Below are positions 15,001 to 28,010 of a DNA stretch of 64,000 nt, piece by piece. The translations under genes and the position numbers were made by a program. The notes below the pieces were generated by a model, which was not told the origin of the DNA, made no database searches, and saw nothing but the letters and a program-made list of their open reading frames with translations. Positions within the stretch are counted from its first letter, which is position 1, and the number at the start of each line of letters is the position of its first letter. Origin of the DNA: Ceratodon purpureus (taxonomy: Eukaryota; Streptophyta; Bryopsida; Pseudoditrichales; Ditrichaceae); the NCBI GenBank assembly GCA_014871385.1, contig CM026423.1, forward strand, positions 13,600,858 through 13,664,857. Direction: 5' to 3'.

Positions 15001-18000
15001 CAAAGATACTGTGGTTCTTCTGTCGCAATGCATATTTAAATCTGAGCAGTGCATGATCATGACCATGCTTGAAATCATGAAAGTTGACCAGCAAGGAGTG
15101 TTAAAGGAATACCTTCGTCCTCTGAAATTATCTCATCAGGGTCATCATCCATAATCCGCTTAATCATGTCTAAAGCTTTCCTGATGAGTTTCTTCTTAAT
15201 AGTCTTTAGGCTGTTATGTTGCTGCAGCATTTCTCGAGAGACATTCAGGGGCAAGGTGTCTGAATCCACAATACCCTGTGGACCACTCAACATCAGAGCC
15301 ATATTTCTTGGTCCATTAGAATCACATTCAGAATATATTTATTTTTGTCCACATAAATCCACACGTGCCAACAAATTCATGACTTGAGCTTCGAACTAGT
15401 GAATCTTTGTACCACTAAAGCATGTGCCGTGCTAACCCGACTCTGGACGGGAAGTTGAGAGCTGAAGAGCATCGAAGCCCCTGGATAATAATCGAGCACA
15501 GCAAAGATTCGAAAGATGGTAGTGCATGCCCAGATATTTCTAACAGTACAGTGTGACCTTTGAGGTCACTTGTGCATATTTCTGCAGCTGGTGATTGAAT
15601 GCAAAATAGAACCGGTGCATTTTCTTTGCCCTACGCTCCTTGGTATTGTAAATACAAGAACAGAGCTTTACATCCAAGGCATTGAGTAGACTGACTACAT
15701 ATTCCTCAAAACAAGAATGAGACGCACACACCTTTAAAAAAGCTAGGTACTTAGGAAGAAGGTCCTCAATTTCATCTGATATGAAAATTCTCCGGATATA
15801 AAGCTTAAGCTGAGGTGCATTGGTGTAGTATTTATCGAACAATTCTGGAGAAGCTTTCGGTGGAACGAAGAGGACAGACTTAAACTCAACATCTCCTTCC
15901 GCATTGAAATGCGTCCAAGCTAAAGGCTTATCATCGCCGAAGTCCTAGACCTCAAGACAAACCCCAAGATTTAATGAACGACCAGAAAATTTTCGCTATT
16001 GTCAGAATGAACAGATAGAAGTGGAGCTCTTAAAGAGTTCAGATAATCTTTTATTTTTCCCAAGTTACGTTATGTTCACATCAGCCTTATCAAATATAGC
16101 ATTTAAGGAGAACGATAAATCTGAATGATGCTAACTTGCACATTAGTCATCGCTGTGATTGACTTCAAAATACATACTCTTCATACGAAGCTACTAGCCA
16201 TGGATGACAAACCTTTGTCAAAGAGCGATAGAAGCTGATGTACTCTTCGGGAGTGACTTCCTTCGGATTTCTTAGCCAAATAGCCTTCATATCATTTAAT
16301 AATTCCCAATTCCACTCGGTTCGTTTAAATGCATTTTCTTTTGGTCCTGCAATAATTCAGTTTTGCATGTCAAGCATAATCATTATTCCAATTAATGTTA
16401 AGAAGCCACCTCAAAGTGGCGCATTTGACATGCTCAAGCAGATATAATCTTTTGCGGTTCATCTGAATGTTGCCGATCAACAATCTTCAAAACAAGTCAA
16501 TCAGCAAAGTACGGCATTCCTCACCCTTTCCAGTATTAGGTTCATCTTCAGTTTCATCCTTCTCTTCTAGTCCTTTATTTTCAGATTCCTCTCCTGAGGT
16601 TCCTTCCTCAGAGGTTAGATCATCTTCCGCAGCAGTTGCCTCTTCGTCATCGACTTCATCCTCGATCTCCTTGCTTGCCCACAGGTATATTGGAAAACTA
16701 ATGAACTGAGAGTATCTTTGCACCAACTCCTACAGAATTCATAATAATAGGCTTAATGATGTGCTGGAATAAAAGTCAGATAAGAGGGACAAACAGTGAC
16801 CTGAATTGACATTCGTAATATGTAACCGAATCTACGTCTGATCTAGGTGTATCAATCGAAGTACCCGCAATTTCTCTTCTGTTGCGTACTCTACAGCACT
16901 CTCCTTGAGATGTATTCGTATGTCAGTTCCTCTGCCTAGGGGTTCATTTTCTGTATCTTCCGAAATTGCAAAATTTCCATCGGCGCTAGATTCCCAAATA
17001 TATCTATGCAATTATGTGCATCGTGTTCAGTGCAACTAGTCCAAACAACACAAATCCAAATCAAAGCTACATAAACTATGCAGTCATCCTTAAACCAACA
17101 AGACCGTATGCATTGACATTTAGATCCACAAGGTGAAGATTCGATGTAAACAATAGAGTCAAGACTCCATTGACGTATTTTATCTACAGCCAGGAAAGGT
17201 CCAATTCCTCTTAGAAACACGACATGACTTACTGCTTGTCGTCATTATGCTTGCTGATAACCTCAACGTAATCAGCGATCAAATAAACAGAGTAGAATCC
17301 AACACCAAATTGGCCAATGAGATTTAAGTCGTCTCCTTTTTTCATCTGGTCTACAAAAGCTGCAATTTGCACAGCATACACAAAGACATAGTTTAGTATT
17401 TGTATGCTTCTGTTATTCATAAAAAATGTACTCTAGTGTGCAAGTCCAACTATTTTAAGATAGAACAAGAATTCATGCTCTTTACATGATGTGCCGGACT
17501 TGGCTATAGTGCCCAGGTTCTTGATTAGGTCTTCTTTGGTCATACCGATACCCCTGTCTCTAATTGACAAAATGTTTTTTTCTTTATCCATCTTAATCTG
17601 TTCATTTCATAGACTTAATTAGTTATCAGAAGATAATTCTAGATCAGCTCAGGCTTCCAAGATCCGCTAAGTCTTAAAAAGACACTGCTATCAAGCGAAG
17701 GATGTGATTTAGTTCCCAGAAATTTAATCTCTAGAAAGGCTCTTATTGAGCGAATGCTTACATGTATATCAAGCTGAGCGACATCTCCTTCACCCAGCAG
17801 AGATTTGTCCATGAGGGAGAGAAATCGAATTTTATCCAACGCCTGCGTCCAAAACATTTCACGTCAAGTCACTGGAATTGCACAGATGATGCACCTTCCC
17901 CACATGCAGTGAAGTGTTATACAAAATCAGAAAAGCAAGGTACCCCTCAACACTGCCAACGTTTTTTGTTCGAAAATGGGCTTCGGCATAATTAATAAGA

Positions 18001-18989
18001 CATGACGCATTTGACGCTTTATACCGAATGTCACATTGCATGACTACCTTAACTCCACCTTGTGACATTTCTATGAACGTAGAAATGAATATCAACAAGG
18101 ACCCGACAGGAGGTCAGATAAACTCATATTACTAAAATAGGAGGATAGTTTAAAACGAATCATTCAGAAGGTGAAGCACTTTACATCCGAGGCATTAGAT
18201 ATGAGTTCCCGAAGAAAGACATCTTTGTTGCTGTAGAGGGAATTGATGATGATGTCCATCAGTCTCGAAACCTCGGCCTGAAACTCGAAACTCTCGCTGT
18301 TACTCCTTTTCCGTAACATTGAATCATGCTCTCTGCAATGCAAACATCATAATTACACTGCGACTCAAATTTTATGATACACTGTTGCACCCTCTGAATT
18401 GACAACGAGTAACCCCTTGTATGATCGTGAAAATGTGAGTCCGTAACGCAGTGATGGACAGTTGACAAGGCAAAAAGAAGCTGTTGAAAGAAATCATTCC
18501 ATAGAAGAAAATTAATCAGGTCGGCTAAGACATTGGATCAATCCTTAAAAGTAAAACGAGGAGAAAACCTTTGCACAAGTTCTGCATCGGTAGTTGATCC
18601 ACTGGGAACAGCCCCAATTCTCTCTTCAACCTTTGCAAACGTACCCACGTTTTCCTCGACATTGTTTTCTTCTCGTGCATTTACTCCAACATGGAAATCT
18701 GAAACCACAATCCGAGCAGCCATTGCGAATTGGAGAAAGACATGTAAAAGATACAGCTGTTGCTAACTCAACAAGTGGCACCTAAGGTTACTATCGACGG
18801 ACCAAGAGAGCTTCTCTTCGTGCTTTCAATTAAATGTCACATGGAAGAATTCCAAACAAAGATGGCAATGCAATCGAATTTGCACACAGTTAACAAGGAA
18901 ACAAGTTTATTGTCACACATACCTTGAACATGAATACTGGATAGGGTGAGTAACACGCATAGCGCCGTAACAGCTGCAAACTGGGCCAT
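12095..18989 (-). CDS. HSP90.7: endoplasmin-type HSP90 (GRP94), ER lumen, complete, 889 aa
   Basis: ATP-driven ER chaperone; the Arabidopsis orthologue SHEPHERD folds CLAVATA and TLR-like receptors (family knowledge). 17 coding exons read with frame kept: 18989-18923, 18698-18569, 18332-18185, 17842-17762, 17597-17486, 17359-17233, 17003-16865, 16729-16525, 16346-16213, 15944-15732, 15275-15113, 14870-14720, 14166-14016, 13505-13296, 12980-12777, 12663-12436, 12301-12095. Signal peptide in exon 1 ([18 protein letters not shown]). GHKL ATPase domain about residues 88-270 with [22 protein letters not shown] and GQFGVGFYS. Acidic linker about 285-336, middle and dimerisation domains after it ([12 protein letters not shown]). 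The protein ends NDEL, an ER-retrieval variant of KDEL/HDEL. Exon 10 to 11 encloses a roughly 450-bp intron with no coding content. No lesion seen. Confidence 0.97.
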
Positions 18990-20247
18990 TGTCTTCTTAG
19001 CCAAAGCAAAAAAGTTCAGTCAGCGGTATTGTTGTCGAGCTTCTGTAAAGTCCAAATGATGTTCTCCGGATACTCTCAAGAATTAGTTGAATTCCCAAAT
19101 TTTTAGGGTATTCATAGCGGTAATATGATAAAAAGGTGGGTTCCAACCAAAGGAAATTATCCCAATCATAGTTATAAGCCGAGGAGCAATCGATGCATAG
19201 ACGACATGTAGACTTTTGAAGCGTGTGCTTACGACGGTAAGGGAGTCTACTTGCAAAACAAAAGTCTTCTGAACCTTTAAGTAGACACGATCCTAAATCA
19301 CTAAGAAGAAATTAAGCATTGCTAATGTCATTTGTCATCACGCTGAACCACACTGCTCCACACTGCTCCAACACTGCACCAACACTCAGCGTGCCTAATC
19401 TTGGGAAGGTGAGTTTAAACCATCATAACTAACTTAAAACCTGCGACTCAACGAGAGGTAGAAGTTTTGGGCCATTTAACATCCTTACAATGAAGAAAGA
19501 AGCTGCGACCACTGGACGGCGGAATTACGAACTTACCAGAAACCAAAGAAGACCTTGCGCTGGAGACAGCCTGGTGTATTCACCCTGTGAAAGGCCCAGG
19601 TATGAGTAGTGACAAGGGATTGCATCGGTCATATACTACCGTAAGAAGTACAGAACCCAGAACTTACAAGCTACGCTTACTTATCTACCAAATAGCTCAT
19701 AATTTCCTAAGCGTATTTCAGACGAACAGAACTCTCACAATTGGAATACGAGAGAGACTAACCAAAAACCACGACATATTTTTGACTTCTATAAACTTCT
19801 TCACCTCTGCAAATAGTGTCGTCTCTAATACGACTTCCGGAAGCAGCGTGCAAACGAATAGCAAATTACACAGCCCCACCAGATAAAAGCTTAACAAGAT
19901 TCCAGCATAAGATCATGCATCTTACCAGGGGCAAATAGCTGCTAACCAATTGGTGCATGGTGCATAATAACCTTCTTACAGCTAAACACAATACATAGAT
20001 GATTCTTAGATAACGTAACCTCCTTACAACACATTTATTTCTATCTCAACCTACAAAAGCTGTCAGCTCCTTATCTATTTTCGAACTTCCCGTGACCGCA
20101 GCATTACCTGTGGTCTATCCTCCATCCTACAATAGCTAATTAAAAGGACTGCCTATCAAGATAAAAGAATCATAAGAGAACTCGTCATAAATTACGGAGG
20201 AACCTACGTTACACTACTCGGTGTCTTGGTATCACCTCCAGCAGCAG
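18990..20247. promoter_or_regulatory. GRP94 upstream region and KONJAC-like 3' region
   Basis: About 1.26 kb between the GRP94 start codon and the stop of the next same-strand gene. It must hold the GRP94 promoter and the downstream gene's 3' end. A small imperfect direct repeat (CACTGCTCCA) occurs at about 19350-19385. I looked for a canonical ER-stress element (CCAAT with CCACG at the usual spacing) by eye and did not find one. No gene seen. Confidence 0.5.
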
Positions 20248-23200
20248 TTACAAGATGATCTCGTCTTGAACGCTAATGTTGAGAGTCTTGTGAGGTAGGA
20301 CGATGCAATTCACAACAACGACCTCATCTTCAACAGCCACGTCCTCTCCTGCAATTACGAAAATGCTGGAAGTCAGAAACGACTCGTAGTCGCACTGATG
20401 CTAAAAACTGGCAAAGCATAACTATGGCATCAATATTCTTATGATGACACTGCAACAATATTCACAGCGCTTCAATAGGCAAACAATCGAAAACCAAACC
20501 ACAGCATAAATGTGCATTTAGAGTGGACAGGCTAAACGAACCAAGGATAGTGATGCCCAACTTGGCATTATAATCACCTCCTCCCTGAAAGCAAAAAAAT
20601 TGAAAGATCAATCATATTAGTCAAACTTAGATAAGAACGGTAAATTCCACGCAAACCAGGATAAACGTAATGATAACTTCGTATTTATAGGCAAAGATGG
20701 CCTTATAAAAATATTTAATATTTACACAGATGGAAGCTTGCCTGAACTCGAGCCCATCTTCCCAGTGAGGACTTCCAGCCGACTATTGAATGCATCACAA
20801 CGGCATTTTCCTGCAATGTACATCTCGAATCAGATCAGAAAGAAATTGCAAGACAGACTACACACATAATAAATAGGTAGAGCTCGCATGACCATTTACA
20901 AGAATGATGTAACCGAGTATTAACATCTTTCACAATCGTATTAGAATTCGACGGCAAGGTTTGGGGTCCGCCTTCCTACAAATCCCTACAAGAATAAACT
21001 AGCAGCATTATCCCCAAAACAGACCACGGATTTGTAATAAGAACGAAGTACTGATCAGTTGACGAAACTTAGACAAACGCAAAAGGAGTTTCATAGACAA
21101 GAGAAACACTAACCTTGATTTCAACATCGTCGAGGATAATACACCCTATAAGTCGAGCTCCAGGGCCAATACGAGCATTCGCTGATATTGAGACATTTGG
21201 CCCTAGCTGTCTCCCCACCATAGAATGAATCAAGTATTAGATTAAAGTATCCAAAAACACTGTTCAGTTAAAAAAGACATCCCTCAGCAGGGCAGAAGTT
21301 ACAGTACGAGCAACAACTGCATACATGATATCAATTCAACTACAAAAACATGTACTTAGTAACTGAACCATACCAGGCTTGTGGACCAAAGATACTGTTG
21401 AGAGAACGAATAGATGAAAGACTTTACCTTGGCAGTCGGATGAACTTTAGCAGACCTATGAATAAAAACATCTCCAATTATGGTAGGCGACCTTTTGCCA
21501 TCCCCAGTAGCCAAAAGCTCCGGCATAGTCAACCTGTACTGAGCTAAGTAGAGCGAAGAGCACCGAAGAGACATTCTGCAATGCCCCATGACAGAACAGC
21601 AAAATATGAGACGGCTAACCATTGAATTCGTAACCGACAAAAATAGACAGATGGATTGCACCAGGCAGAACAAAGGCAAAACTAATGTGTATAAGGACAG
21701 CTGAATTTCAAGGCTGAAAGAGAAAATCAATGACACCCCCTACAGAACAATGATGATATGCACAAGAACCATATACAAAATATGAATCTGCCAGTAAGTA
21801 AACCCAAGTCCAATTTTACAAAGAAGAAAGTCACTGACCCTGGTGTTTTAATCTGCTCCCAGAAATCATTCGTTTCAAAGGTATAGAGCTTCTTCTTGCC
21901 AGCCAATGGGGTGAGGATGTCTTGATCAAGCCTCACAAAATCAGCTTGCATTGCCCTGGAAAACTTCAACAATTTAATGTCATGATTGCTAAACCATATC
22001 ATGAGCACACATAATTGCCATTCCAGTACCAAAACAGCATAAATAACAATTGAACCCCAATGAGTATTTACTAGACAATAGCTTGACTTTCAAAAGACGT
22101 GGTCCAACAAGGACAAGCGCAACGCACAGGGTACTTTATTTCAACTCGCATTAGCATCTGTAATAAAGCAGACCCTGACATCCACTGTCGCAAAGAAGAG
22201 CAAAAATTACCTGCTGTTAGTAGCAGTGTGAAGAGCTTCAAAGCTTGACATACGACGTAGACTCGCTGCAAGCACAGAAATTACAAGGTGAATTTTCAAT
22301 TTCAAATAGAATGTCATATCAAGAACATTTTTCCAACACGTAACAAGTGCAATAGGAACACCTTAACCAAAAAGCACATTCGTACCAAAACCCAGTCTAG
22401 AGTGGGGAGTAACAAAATGTGACCGATTTCAAACTCAGTAACCGAAAGGAGGAAACCAAGAAGCTCACATGTTTCATGTTTGGTATAAGTAACAGCCTTG
22501 ATGGCGGTAAAAATTTCTGGTGTAAAGATGTAAACTCCACAATTGATAAAATCACTCACCTGCAGAATTAGCAAAATGTCAAAGAATTAAAGTGATGCTT
22601 TTATACTCACCTTAGTGAGTCCAGAAGTATCCTCCAAATACATTACTCAGAACCGGCTATACCGGTTCCTTAAGAATTTGAAAGCAAAAAATTTAAATCA
22701 CAAGTTTTCAGAACGAGAACACATGCTATTGAGAAACAACCATAAAAGGAAGGTTCTCGTTTGGTCAAAATTCTTCAAAACAAACAAATCCCAACGTCGG
22801 ATCTAGATTCAAAAGCTTACAAATGTCTCTGGCTTCTCAGCGTAGTGAAGTAGCTCGCCGGTTTTAGGATCCGCCACCAGCTCACCAAATTCGCTCGCGA
22901 TTTCTTTAGACACCTGCAGTTCACACATGTTCTCAGCGTTAGAAATATAACCACGTCCAAAATAGGCAACTAGAAACTAGAAAGGAAACACTCAGAGAAA
23001 CCTCGGATGTTGAAGACTGAACAGAAACACGAAGCGAAAATATCACTAACATTATATTATGTGTATATTTAAATGTAACTACACCGAAACCCTCCCCTGA
23101 CAGCGCCCTTGGTACCGTTGGAAAGCCCATCAGGAGGGAAGTTGCGCCGCTGTTGTTTCGCGATTTTTCGACCTACGGGTTAGGAGATATTGAATTTTGA

Positions 23201-25048
23201 ATATTTTTCATCATCGAAAATAATTGGAAATAATTTATGTTCATTAGAGGTGTGGTAGCTTCGTTATTATTGGATTTTACTTCGTTATGGTGCAGTTACC
23301 ACTACGGTAGTAAAGTTGTAATGCGAGCAAAAGAATACCTTCTTGACTAACAGCGTGCCTATGCCCTCATGCTTCCTGTGAGCCGCTGCAAACAGATAAG
23401 GCCACGTCAAACACAAGGATGATTAGTTCATGAGATGAGACCTAACATCCAATCACTAAAAGATGACCTGCTCAATGGCAGGTTTAAAAGCAGCGAACTT
23501 ACCAAGCATATCAGTCAAAGGAAAGCTGCAGCACACGTCACAGTTCAGTACAATAATATCAGTCTGCACAAACAGAGCCACAACATGGTGTCAGTATTTT
23601 GTGGCAGAACCATGTCAAAGCAAAAGTATGGAATTCTCTCATGCAAATAATCGCCTTGATATGTAGATTCACCAAATTTAAAGCCACAATTATGCATTGC
23701 TTCAATAAAATTGTTTCAAACGTTGATGACTCTTAGAAAGCATTTAAAACCGTGGAGAAAACTGTAACATCCTAAGACGAGCTACAGAAACCTAAATAAA
23801 CATATTCCAAGAACAATTCGAACTACAGAAACCCAGGACTTACAGGGTCATCTTCCATGAGCAGGTCCTGGAAATTGTAGAGGCCACCCGCAGATCCATG
23901 AGGCTTGTCCTCACGCAAGTACCTGTAGCCATCTTCAAGCGCTGAGTTGCAACTAACGAGAGATAAATGTACCAAGCATGCACTGTAACAGTACATAAAT
24001 TGAAAACAATGGCATCGTAAGTAAAGAGCGCTACCACACCATATTGGCATGCAGGCTCACCTCACAGGAACCTTGAGCTCGTTTGAAAGTGCAGAGATGT
24101 AGAGAGAAAAATCCTTCTCTTCATAAAATCCTATAAGGTACACTTGTGCCAAGTCCGGTATCTGAAACAAGCAACCAATAAGACTCCTGCATGTATCTGA
24201 CACAGTATAATCTAACCTTCGAAAACATAGTCTGCCGTTATGTTAGCTCTACTTTCTCATGATCTAAATTTCAGATCAATACGAAAGACAAGAATCACCG
24301 GCACACATCAGTTCACTTAAAACCTACATTGCACCTCTTCATGTAGATCTCCAAACCTTATAAGAAATATACTATCAGAAAGCATACCTTTTTACAAGCA
24401 AGAATTGGATGGTGGACCATTGGCTGGCCCGCCAAAGGAAACAATGGCTTCGCCAAATTAAAAGAGAGAGGCCGAAAGCGAGTACCTAGACACCACACCA
24501 AGCAGATGTGGATTATTCATACAATTCAGCCAGATGGATACATTCAAAAGCTAATCAAATGTGAATTTTCTTCTGCATAATACATACGCAATATCCACAA
24601 CCATCCTGATGCTGACAAAATCTTAAGACGTCCAACCTCTTGACAGCAGAATCTTAATTGTGACTAAAAAACTGTCTAAGCACTGGAGAAGTTCCTGATT
24701 CAAGGATGCAGCCTTGGTTAAAAATAAAATCGAAGTCAAAACGGTGCGACCTAGACATCCTGCTGTACACTAATTAGAACTATAATTAAGTACCGACAGT
24801 GCGTGATAAATTAGCTTGTTAATTTGAATAAAACGTTTTGTTAGACTGCTAGTGCACATTCCAAAGCCTAGACCAAACAGAGGTAGTAATAAACTTCGTC
24901 CACCTCGCTAATCTACAACCTAAAAGTGTTTCTAGCCTTCGAGAAAAGTGAGAAGACACGAACCTTTCGTAGGCCCTCCCATCATGATGACGGCCACAGT
25001 CTTCTTATGAGAGCTGATTGCCTCCGGCATGTCTTTGGTGTTTTCCAT
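20248..25048 (-). CDS. KJC1: GDP-mannose pyrophosphorylase-like protein, KONJAC/GMPPA type, complete, 426 aa
   Basis: Nucleotide-sugar pyrophosphorylase homologue; in Arabidopsis KONJAC proteins boost VTC1/CYT1 GDP-mannose synthesis for glucomannan (family knowledge). 15 coding exons with frame kept: 25048-24964, 24485-24388, 24161-24061, 23922-23844, 23563-23503, 23385-23339, 22913-22821, 22559-22469, 22265-22211, 21955-21839, 21575-21428, 21206-21114, 20810-20742, 20584-20542, 20348-20248. N-terminal nucleotidyltransferase signature [13 protein letters not shown] spans the first splice. [11 protein letters not shown] and [11 protein letters not shown] match the KONJAC group. C-terminal left-handed beta-helix hexapeptides ([23 protein letters not shown]) from about residue 300. 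The intron after the exon ending 20742 has a GC donor (CAG|GCAAGC). Start chosen at [10 protein letters not shown]; a longer in-frame upstream reading exists but is not conserved-looking. Confidence 0.94.
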
Positions 25049-26871
25049 TTTATCAACGCCTTCGTCGAACGCAATGTAAGGGTAGTTGAAGATGTCAAGA
25101 GAGAGCAGAAGTTGAACAAGGCACAAGTAGACAACTCTTCTCGGTGAGCAATCACTGAGGCACAACTCCTCGACTTGAGTTCCCCGCTCTCATGAGAAAG
25201 GTTGATTGAATTTCTTCGAACTATGAAATCCAAACCTGACACTCTGATACTGCAAAAACAAACCAATGCACTCTACCTAAATAATCATTGCACTAAAATC
25301 CAGCTGTAGGCGCTCGGAAACCAAAACCCGTCCCAAAGACATACATCAATCTCTATTACTAAATAACAGAGTCCAACTTCAATATGATGTCCTCACGACT
25401 AGAACGACTTGTACGTATGGATTTCAATCTTACACTTCTCTCAAATAATCCTACTAATCTAAACTAAATGATTTGTAAAGACATTAATTACGCGGCACGG
25501 TTCCATGACTTGATTCAACACCCAAGCGACTAAAAACAAATTGCTAATTGCCTTCCAGCGATTTAATCCCCTAGGTCAAAGCGCCTTCACGCAGTCGCAG
25601 CACGACACAAACAGAGGGAGGAAAAAAAACTGCCTGAGCGCTTCGCAATAGCGCTTCCAACCAGATCCGTTCACCTCACAAAACCTACTCAACTGTTTCC
25701 TACCTACATTGCATAACCTCTCTGCACCACACACACGCTACCGCCGTGATCCATCACAGCTAAAACTCCATCCCGCATCCATCAATTAATCCGATCAAAC
25801 AGTAACCAGAAACCAGCTCATGAACCGATTAACGCCTTCAACAAATCCAAAATCCTACCGAAACACTAAGTCCACGCAACGCATTCCGAGCGCCAAATTG
25901 AACCAAAACCAAAAACCAAAAAAAAAAAAAAAACGCAACACAAGAGGAGAAAATCGCCGCACCAGGCAAGATCTCCGAAACTCCACTACAACAAAACACA
26001 GCGAAATAATGTACGCCACCTCTGAGTTCCAAGTTCAAGCCACGAGCGCTCCCCAGGCCGCCCCTCCGCGCAGCAATCTCAAAGCGCGTCGCCAATACCA
26101 CAGATCTGAGCAGAAAAGAGCTGAACCGTTGCGAAGAAACTCACCTGCGTACGAATCCGGCCTCCGCAACGCAAATTGTGAAGCCTCTGCAACGCAATCC
26201 TGCTCCGGAACGACAACCCTCACATGCTTTTGTCTCCCCCAGCCATCGCCACTCCCCCTCCAAGCTCTGCTCCCCTCCCCCACCACCTCCCAAACCCGCC
26301 TCTCATCTCCACTATCCCTAGATTCCCCACACCCAAATCTACCCCTTCACATCAACTAACGCTTTTACGAGACCCTTATCATGCGTTCATCTACTAAACA
26401 GCACATCTTATTTATCTACTTTAAAGATAGATCTGGCAAAAAGGCTTCGGTATTAGCTGCCCGATGACGAGTGGCGCTGCCCGAGGAGGAAAAGAAGACG
26501 TGAGTCGCCTGAAAATTCGTAGATTTTGGATCGTAAAATCCACCAAATGGAGATGAAGCACGTCAAGCACGACAGGTGAATCCGGATGCTTAAATCGGAC
26601 GAAGTGCTAAGTTGGGAAAATAATCTCTGCTTGGTTTCCAACTATTTATACCGCATGAGTTAAAAGCGATCGAACTACGGAATTTTTTAATGTACTCGGA
26701 TCAAGGGAGTTGCGGAATCGCCGGATATGCCTCGGAGGAGTATTGTGAGATCCAGGCGGAGTAATAATGTAGAGTTACATCTGACAAGATTGGAAGTTGA
26801 CATACCTCCGGGTGGGTGTTTTTTTCTTTGCACTGTTACTTTGACGGTACCCGGAAAACAAAATTAAGTTA
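25049..26871 (-). promoter_or_regulatory. KONJAC-like gene upstream region
   Basis: Probable promoter and leader of the minus-strand KONJAC-like gene. A/C-rich on the plus strand around 25820-26340, including a poly-A run at 25918-25934, resembling the GWD leader composition. The longest open frames here (25820-26359 plus and its antisense) are low complexity with no recognisable domain, so I do not call them. No other gene seen. Confidence 0.4.
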
Positions 26872-26880
26872 ATGGTAGAG

Positions 26881-28001
26881 GAGGCTGTCTTTTCGGAGTG
26901 CGTCGCTTAGGGTGCGTGGGTCCATGTGTAGGCCTTATCAGCCAGAATTTAGACCACCTGGTTACTGCATTTAACAGATTTGCAAGATTTGCAGTGACGG
27001 AAACTGCGTCAGAGATGAAAATTTGATCCCAACTGCCACAGTAATGCTAGAACCATAGAACTCACTGCTTTTTATTTTTTTATTTTTATTTTTTATATAT
27101 TGAATAATTTAATAAAATAATTTAATGATCAATTTTATAATGAAAATATTTACAAATTTACGTTTAGAAAATTTAAATATTACATTCGTGATTTTCTAAA
27201 AATGAAAAAATTAATTTGATTGATTGGGTCAAGTGATTACTTAATGATAAATGATTTTTTGTAAATGGCTTTTTGCATCCTTATTCTTTGATTTTGATCA
27301 TTTTGAGTTTTAAATATTTTTAATACTATTTGGATGATAAAATAGGGGCTATAAAACCCAAAATTTAATGAGATCAACCCTAGCTATCTCGCTATCGTTG
27401 TTTTGAGTGAACCCTAAAATTACTTAACGGGCAACAGGTCCTACCGGACCCGTTGCCCTTATTCAAACCCTTCTCGCTCCGCTCGATGGGTTTGAAAGGC
27501 TTTATATTTTTGCATCCTAATTTTTTGACTTTGATAAGTTTGAGATTTATTTATTTTTAACATTATTTGCATGATAAAATAAGGGCTATAAAACCCAAAA
27601 TTCAATGAAATTAACCCTAGCTATCCCGCTATCGTTGTTTTATTTGAACCCTAAAATTACTTAACGGGCAACGGGTCCTACCGGACCCGTTGCTCTTATT
27701 CAAAGCCTTCTCGCTCCGCTCCATGGGTTTGAAAAGCCTAGTATTGCTTAGATATTTCTTATGTGAAATATATATTTTATTTATAAAATTTAATTTAATT
27801 AAATTATTTATTTATTTTCCTGAATTTTCCCTCAAAGGAACGGTTGCAGTCACAATTTGGAACTGTATATTTCATTGAAGCCAGCATGAATTTTTGTTTT
27901 CATCCCCTTCTCCCACATGACCAGTGACTTCTCAGATTTTGATCCTGTCAGTGGACAGGGCTATGTGCACTCGGAGTGACGCACTCCGAAACGCTGTCCT
28001 C
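26881..28001. mobile_element. non-autonomous DNA transposon, Mutator-like (9-bp TSD)
   Basis: 1121-bp element bounded by a perfect 9-bp direct repeat ATGGTAGAG at 26872-26880 and 28002-28010. The termini are inverted repeats: the left end from 26881 and the reverse complement of the right end both start GAGG and share TTTCGGAGTGCGTC, about 21 of 27 positions matching. A 9-bp target duplication is the hallmark of Mutator-like elements (established). The interior is AT-rich and carries a tandem duplication but no transposase, so it depends on a transposase elsewhere. Family assignment is inferred from the duplication length. Confidence 0.8.
27271..27742. repeat. two-copy tandem duplication of 236 bp inside the transposon
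   Basis: Copies at 27271-27506 and 27507-27742 with roughly 85-90% identity by eye, both beginning TTTTGCATCC and containing AACCCTAGCTATC and CTTCTCGCTCCGCT. Each carries a hairpin: 27429-27458 (one mismatch) and 27669-27692, a perfect stem CAACGGGTCC with loop TACC. Confidence 0.85.
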
Positions 28002-28010
28002 ATGGTAGAG

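Noticed and set aside
15540..15731. apparent continuation of the GRP94 exon
   Set aside because: A GT donor after AAAG at 15732 and the conserved block resuming at 15275 show this is intron.
12095..25048. functional cluster of GRP94 and KONJAC-like (ER glycosylation supply)
   Set aside because: Both relate to the secretory pathway, but 1.26 kb spacing and separate leaders give no evidence beyond chance neighbourhood.
25820..26359. 179-codon plus-strand ORF
   Set aside because: Low-complexity Lys/Asn/Pro/Ser-rich translation of an A/C-rich leader of the opposite-strand gene; no domain.
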